Source of the DNA: Liolophura sinensis
Taxonomy: Eukaryota > Mollusca > Polyplacophora > Chitonida > Chitonidae
NCBI RefSeq assembly: GCF_032854445.1
Contig: NC_088295.1
Span: 43,759,385 to 43,823,384 of the forward strand
Direction of reading: 5' to 3'
DNA length: 64,000 nucleotides
The notes under the pieces were generated by a model. The model saw only the letters and a program-made list of their open reading frames with translations, had not been told where the DNA came from and searched no databases. Shown one piece after another: positions 23,540 to 37,200 of the stretch (positions within the stretch are counted from its first letter, which is position 1; each line of letters begins with the position of its first letter). Position numbers and translations under genes: made by a program.

Positions 23540-24140
23540 GTTGTAGCCCTAGGTGGCTATTTCAACTCCTCTCTTTTATACTAAGTTGGTCGCATGGTGT
23601 CACAGCCATGCACAAGGGCAAACCAGTGGTAAACCATAAACCATTTCACACCATGTCTGCTAAGTCCTTTCTAAACGATGTTTGCAGTCCAAAACAGGTG
23701 TCATCTGTGGCCCTTAACTTTAAATTTGCCCGCACAGGCAACATCCCAGGTATGTTCCGTTCAGTAATGGCACACCAGCTCCAAAATCACGAGATCGTCA
23801 CCGCTGAAGCAACAGCCATTTTGCCTTCACCACATTTATGGGTCTTAAAAAAGCATGTAAACCCTGAAAGGACAAGCTTTATGGCAAATTAATTTTCAAT
23901 GGGATGGAGTGTCATGAATACAGGGCAGGTGTCATTACTGAGTTGGATCGATACACCGTACCTGGGATGTTATGTGTGCAGGCGAGGTGAAAGGTAAGAG
24001 CCACAGATGACATTGTTTAGAAAGGACTTATCAGACCTGGGGTAAATTGGTGTATTGTTTACCATTTTTTGCCCCTGTGGCTATGATAATCCATAAGAGA
24101 GGAGTTGAAATAGCCACCTGGGACTATGCTAGTTGCAGGA
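23540..24140. mobile_element. Foldback / MITE-like element with long inverted arms
   Basis: The left arm starts with 'ccctaggtggctatttcaac' and 'tcctctcttttat'. The right arm ends with 'ataagagaggagttgaaata' and 'gccacctgggactat', its reverse complement. Pairing continues inward through 'aagtcctttctaaacgatg' against 'cattgtttagaaaggactt', and 'acatcccaggta' against 'tacctgggatgt', so each arm is about 210-240 bp around a roughly 150-bp centre. No transposase frame is present; the frame at 23608-23892 is not recognisable. It is non-autonomous if it is a transposon. Target duplications could not be fixed. Confidence 0.75.
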
Positions 24141-24644
24141 CAGAGAGCTAAGGGTCCCATACATAGTCCCAAGTGCCTGAGACAAATATGATATGGTATT
24201 AGGTTAGTCATATACAATATGACAAGTGTTTTTTAGTTCTGACTTGACATTTGAGTGGGGTCATATCATTGTGTTACATTTTTCCTGTTCAAAACCACCT
24301 ACACCTGTAACCCTCAACAGTAACAGCCCGCATTGAGTATATCACCCAAAACACCATATAAGTTTGGTTCCGGGATAGACCAAATTGCCAAGACATCGAT
24401 CCCACACTTTTCCAAAGTGGTGCAGCAAACTGATGCTCGCTGCCATTTTTATGGGTCAGAAGCATGGGGCGATCAGGTATATATTGCATCGGCTTGAAAC
24501 AACAGAGGTTTACCATGAGAGATGAAAAGGCTTTCTTTCATCAGTGCCTTGGCTATTTGGTTTCACCCCAGTACCAAATTCACAGTGTTTTGCTGGGCAC
24601 ATGCTGTTTTTGTTGACAGGTAGGCATTTCCCCCAGTTAGGCAT

Positions 24645-24820
24645 AAGCTTACTTGCCTTCGGTAAGGCGCCTCAGTGAAGCAGCACTAGATAAAAGAGCG
24701 TGGAAATCCGTCCTGCAACAAGGAGGCACATTAGATTCACTTCTACGGATTCCTTCGTCATCATATGACTGAAAAATTGTTAAGTATGACATTAAACCCC
24801 AGCAACTCAGTGAGTGAGTG
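24645..24820 (+). mobile_element. SINE family B, 5'-truncated
   Basis: Contains 'gcttacttgccttcggtaag', 'gcagcactagataaaagagc', 'catcatatgactgaaaaatt' and the tail 'cattaaaccccagcaactca'. It ends only about 50 bp upstream of the acceptor (24869) of the first FANCG coding exon, so it lies at the edge of the 5'-UTR intron. Confidence 0.82.
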
Positions 24821-24885
24821 TCTGACATAATTTATGGGTCTGGTTAATATGTAACCTTGATGTTTGCAGGTGTACCCAAATATAC

Positions 24886-25141
24886 ATGATGGAGACAAAC
24901 TACAAGAAGGTTGAGGAAGACTTGAACAGATTACAGGAGTCATTTTCAAGATTTCACGACAGGCTTTTTGTCCAATGCAAGTCCCTAGCCACTCAAGTCA
25001 TCTCCCAAGAGGAACTGTCTCCCCTGACTGAATGGGTTGCAGAAAACAACATTCTGTCATCAGAATTTCAGTTGGTATGTTTTCATAAAACTATTTTTAA
25101 AGTACACATGTATTGGCTTGCACAAACAGATACAGTCATAA

Positions 25142-25176
<35 letters not shown>

Positions 25177-28100
25177 CATTGATTGTAAACCTTCGATAGA
25201 TTAAAAGTTTTTTCAATTCATTTGATGTTTTTCAGATGAAGATTCAGAAGAAGCACAAAGAATGCAGAGAGCTACATTTGAAGTTTCACAAGCTGCTTAA
25301 GAAAGTTCAGAGTGAGTCAGGTAGTTTTATTAAGTGTGCAATCTCTCAACTCTAACAAATCCTTTAATTTTCTCTTCAAAGCAGTTTGAAAGCATATAAA
25401 TTTAGCAAAAATTTCTGTTGACTTCATATTTCCACCATTTTCCTTCAGCAAATTATGCTTATTAACAAAATCAAATTTTCTTTCCAATTTAGCTGTTCAT
25501 GTTAATACGCCGCTGCCATAAGGCAGAATGTATTATGTTACAGCAATTTTGTCCGTCTGTTCCATATTCGCGTCCGGGCTATATCTCAAGTTGTTTTTTT
25601 GCGTAGAGTTTTAATTTTTGGTGGATATATATATACACAGATAAGGATGGGTTGCAACTCACATTTGTCCATTTGTGCAGTTGTCATGATGACCAGGTAG
25701 CCATTTTCCTTACACATACTACATAAATAGATAATGAGTTCATGACCGGGCTCTAACTCCAACTTTTTTCCATGTAGAGTTTTAATTTTTGGTGGATACA
25801 TACATAAACAGATAAGGATGGGTTGCAACTCACATTGGTCCATTTGTGCGGTTGTCATGGGTACCAGATTGAAATTCCGCTTTGTATACTGTATAAATAG
25901 ATATGATTTCATGTTTGGGCTATAACTGATGATGTGTTGCAACTCACATTTGTTGATTTTCATAGTTGTCATGGTAACCAGATAGCCATTTTCCATATAT
26001 ATATACTATTTAAATAGAAATGATTTCATATCCGGGCTACAACTCCAACTGTTTTCCGCATAAAGTTTTCATTTTTGGTAGACACATTTGTCGCTGGTAT
26101 TCTTTTATACATTTCAAACAAATGCATTTGTTGTGGTGTATGTTGTGTTCGCCTGAACTTTTGTTTTTATTAGGTTAGACTTGGCAACTGTTACATCCTA
26201 CATCATGATATATGTAGATAGCCACATTTGTAAATAAACTATGGTTTTCCTGGCTGCTCCCTGAAATAGTCCTGTCTTCTTGTCTAAATGATTCTGTTCT
26301 TGAAATGAAAAGCTGCTCAGTTTTGGTTGAGATATCGTATATACGGTCACCAGGGTCACCATGAGAAAATGATAGTTGATTAATGTATTGTTGTAGGTTT
26401 GCTTGTATCAAAAGAGAGGGGCCGAATTAGAGCTGTGCGTTTTGTATAACTGTTTACAATCAGAGCAGGGATTGGACACAGCATCACATCACTGGCCTCC
26501 ACTCATCTTGGATTCCCTTGGAAGGATGCAGAGTAAGTTGGGTATCGGGGTTGGGGATTTTGTCAACTCATACATAAACCTCAGTATCGTCATATTATAA
26601 AAATATGGATATGCTATGAAACAGCAATTGAAATTAAGAACCACTACATATAATTTATTTATTTATTGATTGGTTTTATACGTCTTACTCAAGAATATTT
26701 CGGTTACATGATGACATTCAGCATTATGGTGGACGGAAACCCACAATCATCCACAGGTTGCTGGCAGAGCTCCCAACGTTACGCCAAGAGAAGAAGCATT
26801 GGTGATTGTAACAGTGAGATGCACCTGAGTCATTGTGCTAAGCTATCCCAGGCTCCATATATAATCTGAAAAAAAAAAAATGGTAGGATGGTATCCTACT
26901 GAAAAAAAATGGGTATAAAATTCCAAAAGTCATATAACCTCTAAAAATGGAATTTTTGAGGTGAATTTTTAGGGTAAGTACAAATATTGAACATAATGTT
27001 ATTAGTGGACATGTTTAAATTAAAGTGTTTGTCAGCGTTGTAAATCTGATCATATGATTTATTATTCACATTAGTGATATCACAATCATTTGTCATAGTT
27101 ATTATTTACTATTATTCTGTGAACAGCAGAGGAAAACCAAATAAAAAGTGTGCAGGGTTTCCCAGGTCTTGTACAGAAATTATCTTGGGATTCGAGCATA
27201 ACAGCTGGTAAGTTTAAATATTAAATAGATCTCGAACAGTTTGTTTATTGGGAATATGAAATCATCAAATTTGCTTTCAGCAGCACTTCTGAAATGGTGT
27301 GTACGTTAATAATGTTTGTCTGATGTATTTTGTAGGTGTGGTAGAATGAGAATTACATGTACATGTTTATTTTACGTGTAGAATTAAGAAATAATGACTT
27401 TAATGTTCGTCCACACAACATTCCTAAATAATTATTTGCATTGATCGCTTCATATTTTAGACGGACATTTTTTTTCTTTGGATTTCCATTTTTTCTTCTT
27501 GATGGGGGGGGGGAGAGGGAGCTACTTTCTGTCCTTATCCTCTCTTTCTTTTCCTTTTTTTGTCATATTTTTTTTGTCCTTGTTTCACCAACTGTGGGGT
27601 AAAAGTTTCAGTGATTGCCCAGGTTTCAACACCTGTAATTTTCCAGCACACTTCCTGCCTTCTCTCAGCACAGCATATCCATGCTATTTTCAGAGAGAGT
27701 TTGATCCAGATTATGGCAAATTTTACTTGTTAAAGTCATATTTTGTTGTCATTCAGAGGTGAATGATTTTTTCTGTTTAGAAAAGAGAGCTCGTGTTGCC
27801 TATATTGTAGGTGTGCGCAGTGTCTGTGTGTTGTGGGCTGCTGGGCTGATCAGGTCAGGGGATATAGAGACAGCTCAGCAAGTACTTACCTCTCTACTAA
27901 CACTGCCTGGTGGAACTTCAAGACTCACTGATAAGGTAAAAGGAAAACTTAAACCTTTATTTTTCATTATATGAGGCAATTTGACAATAATTATCTTAAA
28001 AATGGGACGTGTCAAAGGCACTTTGATGGCATACTCCGCATAAGTGAAGATCTGTTTCTGAGTGTGAAAATGCCTGAATTTAGCTAAGAATTAGGTATAA

Positions 28101-31100
28101 AATTGGTGACCTGAGTACTGTTAGGGCCTCATTGTGGTGGGTTTAACATGGCATTTCAGTGCGGCAGCGCTGTTTGTAAGCACTGGAGCATTCCTGCTTT
28201 AAGAACACACCATTGTGACATTAGAGGAACATTACTACATGGTATTACTAAATTTCTTCATTATATCATCGGTTAAGTAGCTGATTGCTTGTCTCCTTAC
28301 CTTCTTTGTAGACCCCCGTACAGTTTGCAGTGCGGTTACATCAGGGATCTCCCCCACTGACTGATGAAAACACTAAGGCCTTGGTGTATATCCTTCTGGC
28401 CTCCTGTTATCTTTCCAAGGATAAATTAGAAAACTGCAGGGAGATGATAGTGAAAGCAAACGTGACCAAATTTAAACCCCTCAGCATCTATATCAAAGGT
28501 ACCTATTACACCTGTTATGTTGTTTAAAATGAGGCAAATGTCGCAGAAGTCATGTTTTTATGCACATTTGTGTTCTGCATGTTGTAATTAAAAATATTCA
28601 CTCACCAAGGTAAACTCCAGCTTATGCTAGCTTAATTTCCAGTCATACTTGGGAGGGTCTAACAGCAACCTGCGGATGGTTGTGGGTTTCCCCAGGGCTC
28701 TGCCTAGTTTTGTTCCACTACAACATTAACGCTGGCTGCCGTCCTAAGTGAAATATTGTTTTGTTTTTTTTTCTTTGCATAAAACTTAAAGGAAATAAAT
28801 AAATAAATAGTAATTAAAAATATGTAGGTATTTATTGGGAGTGATGAAACTTCTGTGCATATGTATTCATATGATATTGAGAGACACATTTCATATAAAC
28901 CTGATACAGATATCAGGAATTAGGGCAGCTTCTATGAAACGCAAGTATCAGTGTGCCATAATATTACAACATTTGCTTCTGAGATTGTCATGATTATGAG
29001 AGCTGTGAAAATGAATTGATGAATATTTTAGCCATTTTGTGGAAAGTATTATGTTTAGTGAGCTCTTCGTCAGCTTTCACTTATTTATTATTTATTTGAT
29101 TGGAATTTTACACCATACTCAAGAATATTTCAGCTGTACAATGGCAGCCAGCATTGTAGTGGAAGGAAACCGGATAGAACACTGGGGAAACCCACAACCA
29201 TCCTTTTCACTCATTAATTTGTTGTATAATATGGTTAGAATGAACTGAAAAAAGGGTTAAAAGTGGTCTTATTTCCCTCTGTAAAATGAAGTCAATTACC
29301 ACATTGTCTTAGCCTGTAGGTATGAATTTGTAACTTGTCTTAGTCTGTAGTTACGAATTTGCTTTACATGTAATGTTATAGCTTGGAGCCTGTACAAAGA
29401 GCAGAGAGCTACAGATGGAGTAACAGCCCTGCAAGCCCTGACCCCAGCTGATTTGGAGAGCACAGAAGTCTGCCTGAGAGCCAGAATACATTGCCTGACA
29501 GGCTGCTTTCTGTCCAAACTGGTAATTCTGGCTTCACTAAAAGTTAAGATGTAAAAAAAAAAAAAAAAAGACCTAAAAACCTTCAAAACAGGACAGACAT
29601 TAGCAAAACTTTTTACTTTTTTTTTTCTTTAGAATTTTCTCAGTTATACTCATGTTGAAATGCATTTGAATGAATCACTGTAAAAACTTAACTCCACATC
29701 TGCGGAACTTTTGAAACACATTTGAAACAATATTTCAAGGTAGGTATCATTTAGAGGATAACTGAGTTCACATCAGGCAGATTAATTGTTACATTACTGT
29801 GGAGAAACCTGTCCTGTGACATATGGATCAACTCATAATTGGTCCGCATGGATCACTTTCAAGTTTACAAACTTGAATATTTACTATCATAAATGTCCTG
29901 TATATGTAAAACTTAGGTTTTCTAATGATTTTGTTATCCCATTCCCACTAGCCTATAGAAGAGGGATAGTATGCATGAACTTGACATGTCATCCATACCA
30001 GTGCTTTGTTTGCCCTATTTCTTCTAAAATTGTAGACAATCTGGTCTGCTCATTTTAGCAAACATATATATAATTCTAGCAGGAATACTGAATTTCTTTT
30101 TTTCTCTCATGGTTAGATCATCTAATGAACAACACACTCATATCTTTACTTTCCCAAAAGGCTGGTAAAGACATGTAATATTCTACTTTCAGCACTACTA
30201 GTATCTGTCCCAAATTTTAGAAGAATTCGGGTATGTTATGTGCCAATTTGACAATGACTGTTGCTGGAGTTTTTATACCAATTCCATGGGTTTCTGGAAT
30301 TTGTATGTTACAGGGAAAGCCTCATACTGCAGTCCATCACTTGAAGGCAGCACTAGAGGCAGACTTCAGGTACACAGTGGCACTGTACTACATAGCTGAG
30401 CAGTACAAACAGCTGTGCATGGAGAGTGCAGAACTCGAGGCTTTGAACCTACTTATTACGGTTTGTGGAGATTTTCTTCTTCATCGTTACGTTATCAAAA
30501 ATTGTGGAACAATGCAGTCAGCAGTGTATGGAAATCGCAGAACTGAAGGCTTTGAAACTACAATGTACTTCGTCTTGTTTTTGTAGATTTTGTCTTAAAT
30601 TTCTATACTGTGATGTGAAGTAGTTTAATAGCAGGAAGATTTAAGTCTTAAATTCCGTTTTTCTACAGATTTGCTGTTTGATAGATAACAAGAGCATTTT
30701 ATTTTTAAGCTTTTGTAATGTGGAATTTGTAGCATCGCTCCAACATTTGACTGATTACATCATGTCTCCATCAGTTGGTCGAAACAACTTTTTTAGCTAT
30801 TTTAGACTCATAGAATGTGTGGTTTCAGTAATGATAAGTTGAATGAATGAATGATTATGGCTTAACGCCACATCGGCAATTCTGCAGCCATATCGTAGCG
30901 AAATAATAAGGTGAAGCATGGAATCTAAACATCTAAGATTGTGTCAAGATACAAGACTTTTTTGTTTTGCTAAATTAAATTAAGCATTTTGTTTCATAAA
31001 TTGGGACAAAATTGAAGACTACATATTCTTTAAAATGAGTAATATACATAATATATATATACTAATATATTTGAGCTTTAAGCTAAAGATCTTTCAGAGT

Positions 31101-31198
31101 GATGACACGGCTAGTAAAAAAAAAGACTGCTTTTGGGAGGAGATGCATTCAGTTAAAGTAAAAAATAAATTTGACAAACACATGTGCCATGGTGTATA

Positions 31199-31259
<61 letters not shown>

Positions 31260-34200
31260 TTCTAGCCAGAGGGAGTTAAAATATGATGTTTATTAAATCG
31301 TAGCGTATTATCAACTCACTAGTTGTGTTGTTTTGTATTGTTTTAGACACTAGAGAACAGCTCAGGAACTCCCGCCCCATGTGATGTGACTTTGGATCAG
31401 CAGGTATCGTCAGCAGTCATCAGACTGTTAGATCTGCCCTATACTGTCAGTGTGGTACAGGTACAGTACTTGCTGGCTGTCAGGTGCCTAGAACTACACA
31501 GGTCAGAATGATTTACACAATACATGCACTGATATTCTACAGCCTTGCTGAGGCTTCTATATTTCTATATCTAGTACTTTATTTTATATCTAGGTCTCTT
31601 AGTCAGAGTTTGTTTTATCTAAAGATGTAATTTGACCATTGTGAACAAGATACACGTCATAAAAATTATAAAAAAAAGATTTCAGAATCATAAATACTAA
31701 ATTAAGCCCATTGTCTGATGTTGCTTTCAGTATTTACAGTGGTTCAGTTAATGTTCTATTGGAATTTTGAGCCATGCCCCTTTTTAAGGACCAATTAATG
31801 CTCCTTTGTACAGCTCAAATTAGAAACCTCTAAAACCAGTTCATGTTATAAATCTTTGATATGAAAAATCTCATGTGGATTGTTTTTTATTAAAGTCATT
31901 TAGTGGTTCAAAATCATGTTTCAAATTTTTCTACATATACTCTGGCAGATATAAGGCAGCTTACCAGAGGTACATGGACCTGATGGCTGTGATAATGAAA
32001 TCTGATGTGATACAGGTAACTGTTCAATGGGATGCACTAGTTTTTGATTTGACAAAGTGGTTCCCTGATTAAAATGGATCGCAATAGCTCCAGGTGAAGT
32101 TAGTAACTGCAGCATCATACTACAGACATTGTGTGACTTACAATAGCTTGAAACTGTTTTTACGCAAAATTCATCAAAAACTTCTTTAATGTCAGATCAC
32201 GTAATCAGGCAATTTCACTTCAAACCTCTCAGTGTTGTCGCTGGCTTCCCCTCCAGCCATACATGGGAAGATCTGTCAGCAAGCTGTGGGAGGTCATCAG
32301 TTTCCCCTGGGCTGGGTCAGGTTTCCTCCCACCATAATGCTGGCCGCCGTCGATGAAATGTTCTTGAGCCTGGCGTGAAACACCAATCAATTAATTAAAT
32401 AAATAAATAAATCTCAGAGTTGCCTTCACTGTACAGCAATGAGCAGTGCATGCATTTGAATTCATTTTGAAAATGATGTATTGTGGGGTGCAAAGAGTAC
32501 AGATATTGTGTTCTTTGTGATATTATAGAAAGGATACTTTAACATCTCCCACCTAGCCAAATCCATGTATATTACATAGTTCATGTGATTATTCTTACGT
32601 TCATGAAACCTTTGAGAGCTTCTTAAACTATTACATCCCAACAGTGTTTGAATGTAAGAAGTCGTGAATTATTTGAAACACATGAATTTACTTGTTAATT
32701 ATTCAGTTTAAAGAAAAAAGAAAAAAAAAGGAGGTCAGTGGCTTGAATTTTTCTTTGTTGATGTTGCAGTGTGACGGAAAGTTGATCAAAATACCTAGAT
32801 TACATCAGATTTTCCTGGAGACCATCCAGTCCAGCCTGAAGTGTAAGAAACTAGAGGAGTGTGTGACCCTCTGTGACCAGGCCTTGCTGTCTGGGCCAGT
32901 GGGTGTCACTTCTGAATGTATACCTCCTGCTGCTGATCCATACACCACCTTAACTGATCACACAGGTAGAATTTCTTCTTTCCTTCCCTGACCAACATAC
33001 CAAAAGGTCATTGTCAGTGCAGCCTATTTTCTTGACCATGAGATCTTCTCACTGGATTGTCAGCTACATTGTGTAACTGACGATTGGTGGTTTACCTCAG
33101 GCACACCGGTTTACCTTGGTCATGCTGTTGTAATCTTGGGCACACTGGTTTACCTTAGGCACGCTGTTATGATCTTGGGCACACTGGTTTACCTTGGGCA
33201 CACTGGTTTACCTTGGGCACGCTGTTTTGATCTTGGGGACAATGGTTTACCTTGGGCATGCTGCTTTGATCTCAGGCACGTAGGTTTACCTCTGGCACAC
33301 TGGTTTACCTTGGGCATGCTGTTTTGATCTTGGGCACACTGGTTTACCTTGGGCATGCTGTTTTGATCTCAGGCACGTAGGTTTACCTCTGGCACACTGG
33401 TTTCCTCCACCCATATTTTTTGTATACAGAGTTAAAACACCAATGAAATAAAGTAAATTCATTTTATATATATAGTATGATGCGATTTATTGAAAGAAGT
33501 CATTCAGGGAAAAGGAAAATAATGTAAATAAATGTATGGCTCTATTGCATTACTATTAAAGGTTTTCAGCAAAATTTAATGCCAATAAAACCATTCATTT
33601 CTGATTTCAAACTGTCATGTACTAAATACCCTGTATGAAAAGGTTTGACAATTCCTATGGCACAATACTGGACAAGAATGCTTTTGTTGAAGAGGGTTGT
33701 ATGTAGTCTAAAGACCTTAGTCTGTTGTCAAGGGTGGCACATACAATCTTTTTCTCAGTTTCAGTGTTTAGTGTTAATGGTGTAGGAGTTCCCAACTTTA
33801 ACCAATACACCCCAAAAATTTAACTGTACAGACTTTTTTTTATCTGCAATTTTTATTTTCTAACTCAACCTTTGAATTTGGAGAGCAAAGACATTAGTAA
33901 TCATTTATATCACCAATCCTTGAACATTATTAATTAAACAAGCAAATTGTAAATTCTCAAGTGCAGTTTGAATTTGTTAAGATTACTGGCCTGTTTCCTG
34001 TAGAAACTTTTCCCTGTGACAAATTATAGCTGGCAAGCGAAAGAGGGTGGCATCCAGCCAGCAGATGTGTGAAGAAGACTCATCAGCCAATCATATTACA
34101 GCATGTCTGTTTCACAAGGCAGAGGCTCTGCAGTTACTGGGGGAGCTGCAGGAAGCTGCTCACACACTGCATAGGTATTTAACCATTCTTGATTCCTCAG

Positions 34201-37200
34201 AGTTTTTATTTTATTTATTTATTTATTTTGATAGGTGCTTTACGCCGTACTCAAGAATATTTCATTTATACAACGGCGGCCAGCATTGTGGTGGGAGGAA
34301 ACCGGGCAGAGCCCAGGGGAACCCATGACCATCCGCAGGTTGGTGGCAGACCTTCCCGCGTACAGCCGGAGAGATTCCTCAGAGTGATCAGATATTTAGG
34401 CACAAATCTATGTAGCAAATCTGTGTTTATTTATTTATTTATCTATTTGATTGGTGTTTTACACCATAATCAGGAACATTTCACTTGTACAACGGGGGCT
34501 AAGATTATGTTTTTTAAGGAAACCGAGCAGAGCCCAGGGCAAACCCAGGACCACCCGCAGGTTGCTGACAGACCTTCCCACCTACGGTCTGAGAAGCAAA
34601 TCTATAAGACAAATGCGTATGTGGGAAGGTCTGCCAGCAACCTGCGGATGGTTGTGGGTTTCCCCCGGGCTCTGCCCGGTTTCCACCCACAATAATGCTG
34701 GCCGCCGTCGTATAAGTGAAATATTCTTGAGTACGGCATAAAACACCAATCAAATAAATAAAATAAATAAGACAAATCAGAGTCTCCTACTGCCCTGTCT
34801 GTCCCCTTATCTATTCTCCCTTGTATTAAGGAATTGTTAGCATTCATATTTCTGTGTAGTAAAAAAATCTTTATAACAGGAAATGGGACATGGTCCTACA
34901 TTTAGTTTTTCAGTATGACCTCCAGACCTTCTGCAACCAACACATACTTTGACAACAGACTCTTTTCAAAGCTTTAATCTGATAAAGGTCATTAAAACAA
35001 ACGCTTTGAAAAAAGAATTATTTTAAAGCTGTAGACCTACTTGGAGAAATTTCTTTGAAAGCCAAAATAGAGAAAGGTCATAAAAACACATCTTTTGAAA
35101 ACAGAATTAATTTAAAGCTGTAAAATTCATGAAAACATACTTTGAAAACACAATTGTTTAAGAGTTTTACTGATTTTCAATGATTACCATCCACATTGAG
35201 TTACACTGGTTAAAAGTGTCTCACAAGTTTAAAAAAGCAACAAAACTAGGTGATAGATAAATTCAACATGAGTTATTCTTTACGGCTTTAAGTGACATGG
35301 TCGCTCAAAATTTGGATTTTTAAACAAATTCTGATTGCGATGTCTTAACAAAGATTTAAGGTTCGTTATAAACTAAATCCCTCACGTTGAAATAAAAAAT
35401 ATTCATTGAGTCTGTAGCTTGTACGAGGCCAGAGAAATCCTGCTGTTATTCGAATTCAACACAAGGAGGGCAGTCCATTTTGTCTCATTAATATTCAAGC
35501 GGAAGGGCCCAAAGCATATGCGCAGAGTTCAGAAACTTCCCTAAGATACCAACTTTCGATCAGTTGATGTACACATTGATACATGCAGAGTACAGCAGCT
35601 TACACAGCATTGAGAAAAGGTTACGAATAATCTTCTCATTGAACTAAGTATCTGTTCGAAGTTTAACACCCCCTGCCCACAACAACAATATTTGCACCCA
35701 CCTATCAAGCAGTAGTTTTGCGTGAGACCCTTTTCTTTCTTCTGTGTACTCCACCATTCAAACTGACCACCAGTTACAATTTTAGACTTGCTTGTCAACC
35801 TGTCAAGCTCTTTTTTTTCTTCTCTTTTTGGCTGATCCTGTCACAGGCGAGGTGTGAGTCCTTCTTTTACGTGTGTAATCAGCAATGTTTGTTTACATAT
35901 GAAGTTTACAGAGCGCTGTGCGCATTTTCCGTTTCCACTGAATTGACAGCGCCTCATTTAAATTCATTTAAATTTAAATTCTGGCAGAATTCTTAGTTTT
36001 CAGTATTTTTGCTATTTTTGAATATTCACTTAACGTACTATGCTGGGGGTGGGATTAATGAAAAACTTGTAACTTTTAGTTCATAAGAAAAATACCCAGT
36101 ACTCATGTCAGTCTGTAATAACGCAAAAATACTTAATATCTGGGTGACCATGTCACTGTAAGATTGAAGTAATAATGTTTGACCATGAATTGAGTTTTGA
36201 ATGTCATCATATTCACAGTGCAGCAGATCAGTTGGAGAAGAGGTTAAGTGGAGTAACAGAGGAAAGAACACATGGGGATTCTGATCATAGACCACAAATG
36301 AAAAGAGCTAGACTCTCATCAGGTAATATTAAAGAGGAAAACAGCTCATATTTATAAAGCGAGCTACAGATGCTTTTGTAAATTTTTGTCTTCATTACTA
36401 AAACACTGTTTGATCAGTTTGATACATTTGCAGTCATATTTTGCTTTTTAGCTGTAACGAGCAGTTTTTTGGGTGGACAGCAATTCTCTTGTTGTTGGCA
36501 GGTTAGAGATATTGCTCTTACTCTTGACTACCGGATGCTCTATAGGCTTGTGACATTTTTTCTTGTTTCATCTTTGTTTCACCAGGCGCTATAAAGAAGA
36601 ATTGCATTGCTTTAATATAAAGGCATCCTTAGTTTAGATGACTTCATTTAAGCTTTCTTGAATTTTGATATCGGTGGCTTGACAGTAAGGTTATGCCAGG
36701 AAGTTTGTCAGGCACTTAACAATTCTTGCTTTCATCATCCTAAAAAACATAACTGTTGTAGTCATTCTTAAATATGTAGTTACTAACTTATGTTTCACTA
36801 GCAAACTACTTTACTGCTTTGTCCGTTGTAGAACTGGGAGAGCCAGTGCCTCCAGATCCACCGTATGTGACTTTATCTCAGATATATGAGCGATTGGGTA
36901 GAGTATCCTCCCAGCAAAACAAACACAGCAAGGCTGTGCATTACTATAGACTGTCTGTGCAGCTTCACAAAGGTAATGAAGGTCAACTACCTAAAATTTC
37001 GTCAATTACACATTTTGTCTTATTCTGATAGTTTATTAATCTAGATATTAATCATAGATAGTAATCTTTGAAAAAGGTTTTCAGGGTTGTTTGGAAGGCA
37101 GGGTGATGTCTTGCTGGAAAAATGTAAGTTTCAGAAAGTAATATTTTAAGATGTTTGTTGGCTTCTAAAATGCACTTTTGGGTATGAAATTTTGGTTATT

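Noticed and set aside
23608-23892. 94-codon frame across the foldback element, considered as a transposase remnant
   Set aside because: No catalytic motif or similarity to known transposases that I can see; it spans an inverted-repeat arm and the central loop.
25586-25996. 136-codon minus-strand frame in a FANCG intron
   Set aside because: It follows the 170-bp tandem repeat and shows no protein motif.
34189-34695. 168-codon plus-strand frame in FANCG intron 12
   Set aside because: It runs through three adjacent SINE copies; the 'protein' is translated SINE tail (RTQEYF-like), also seen at other copies.
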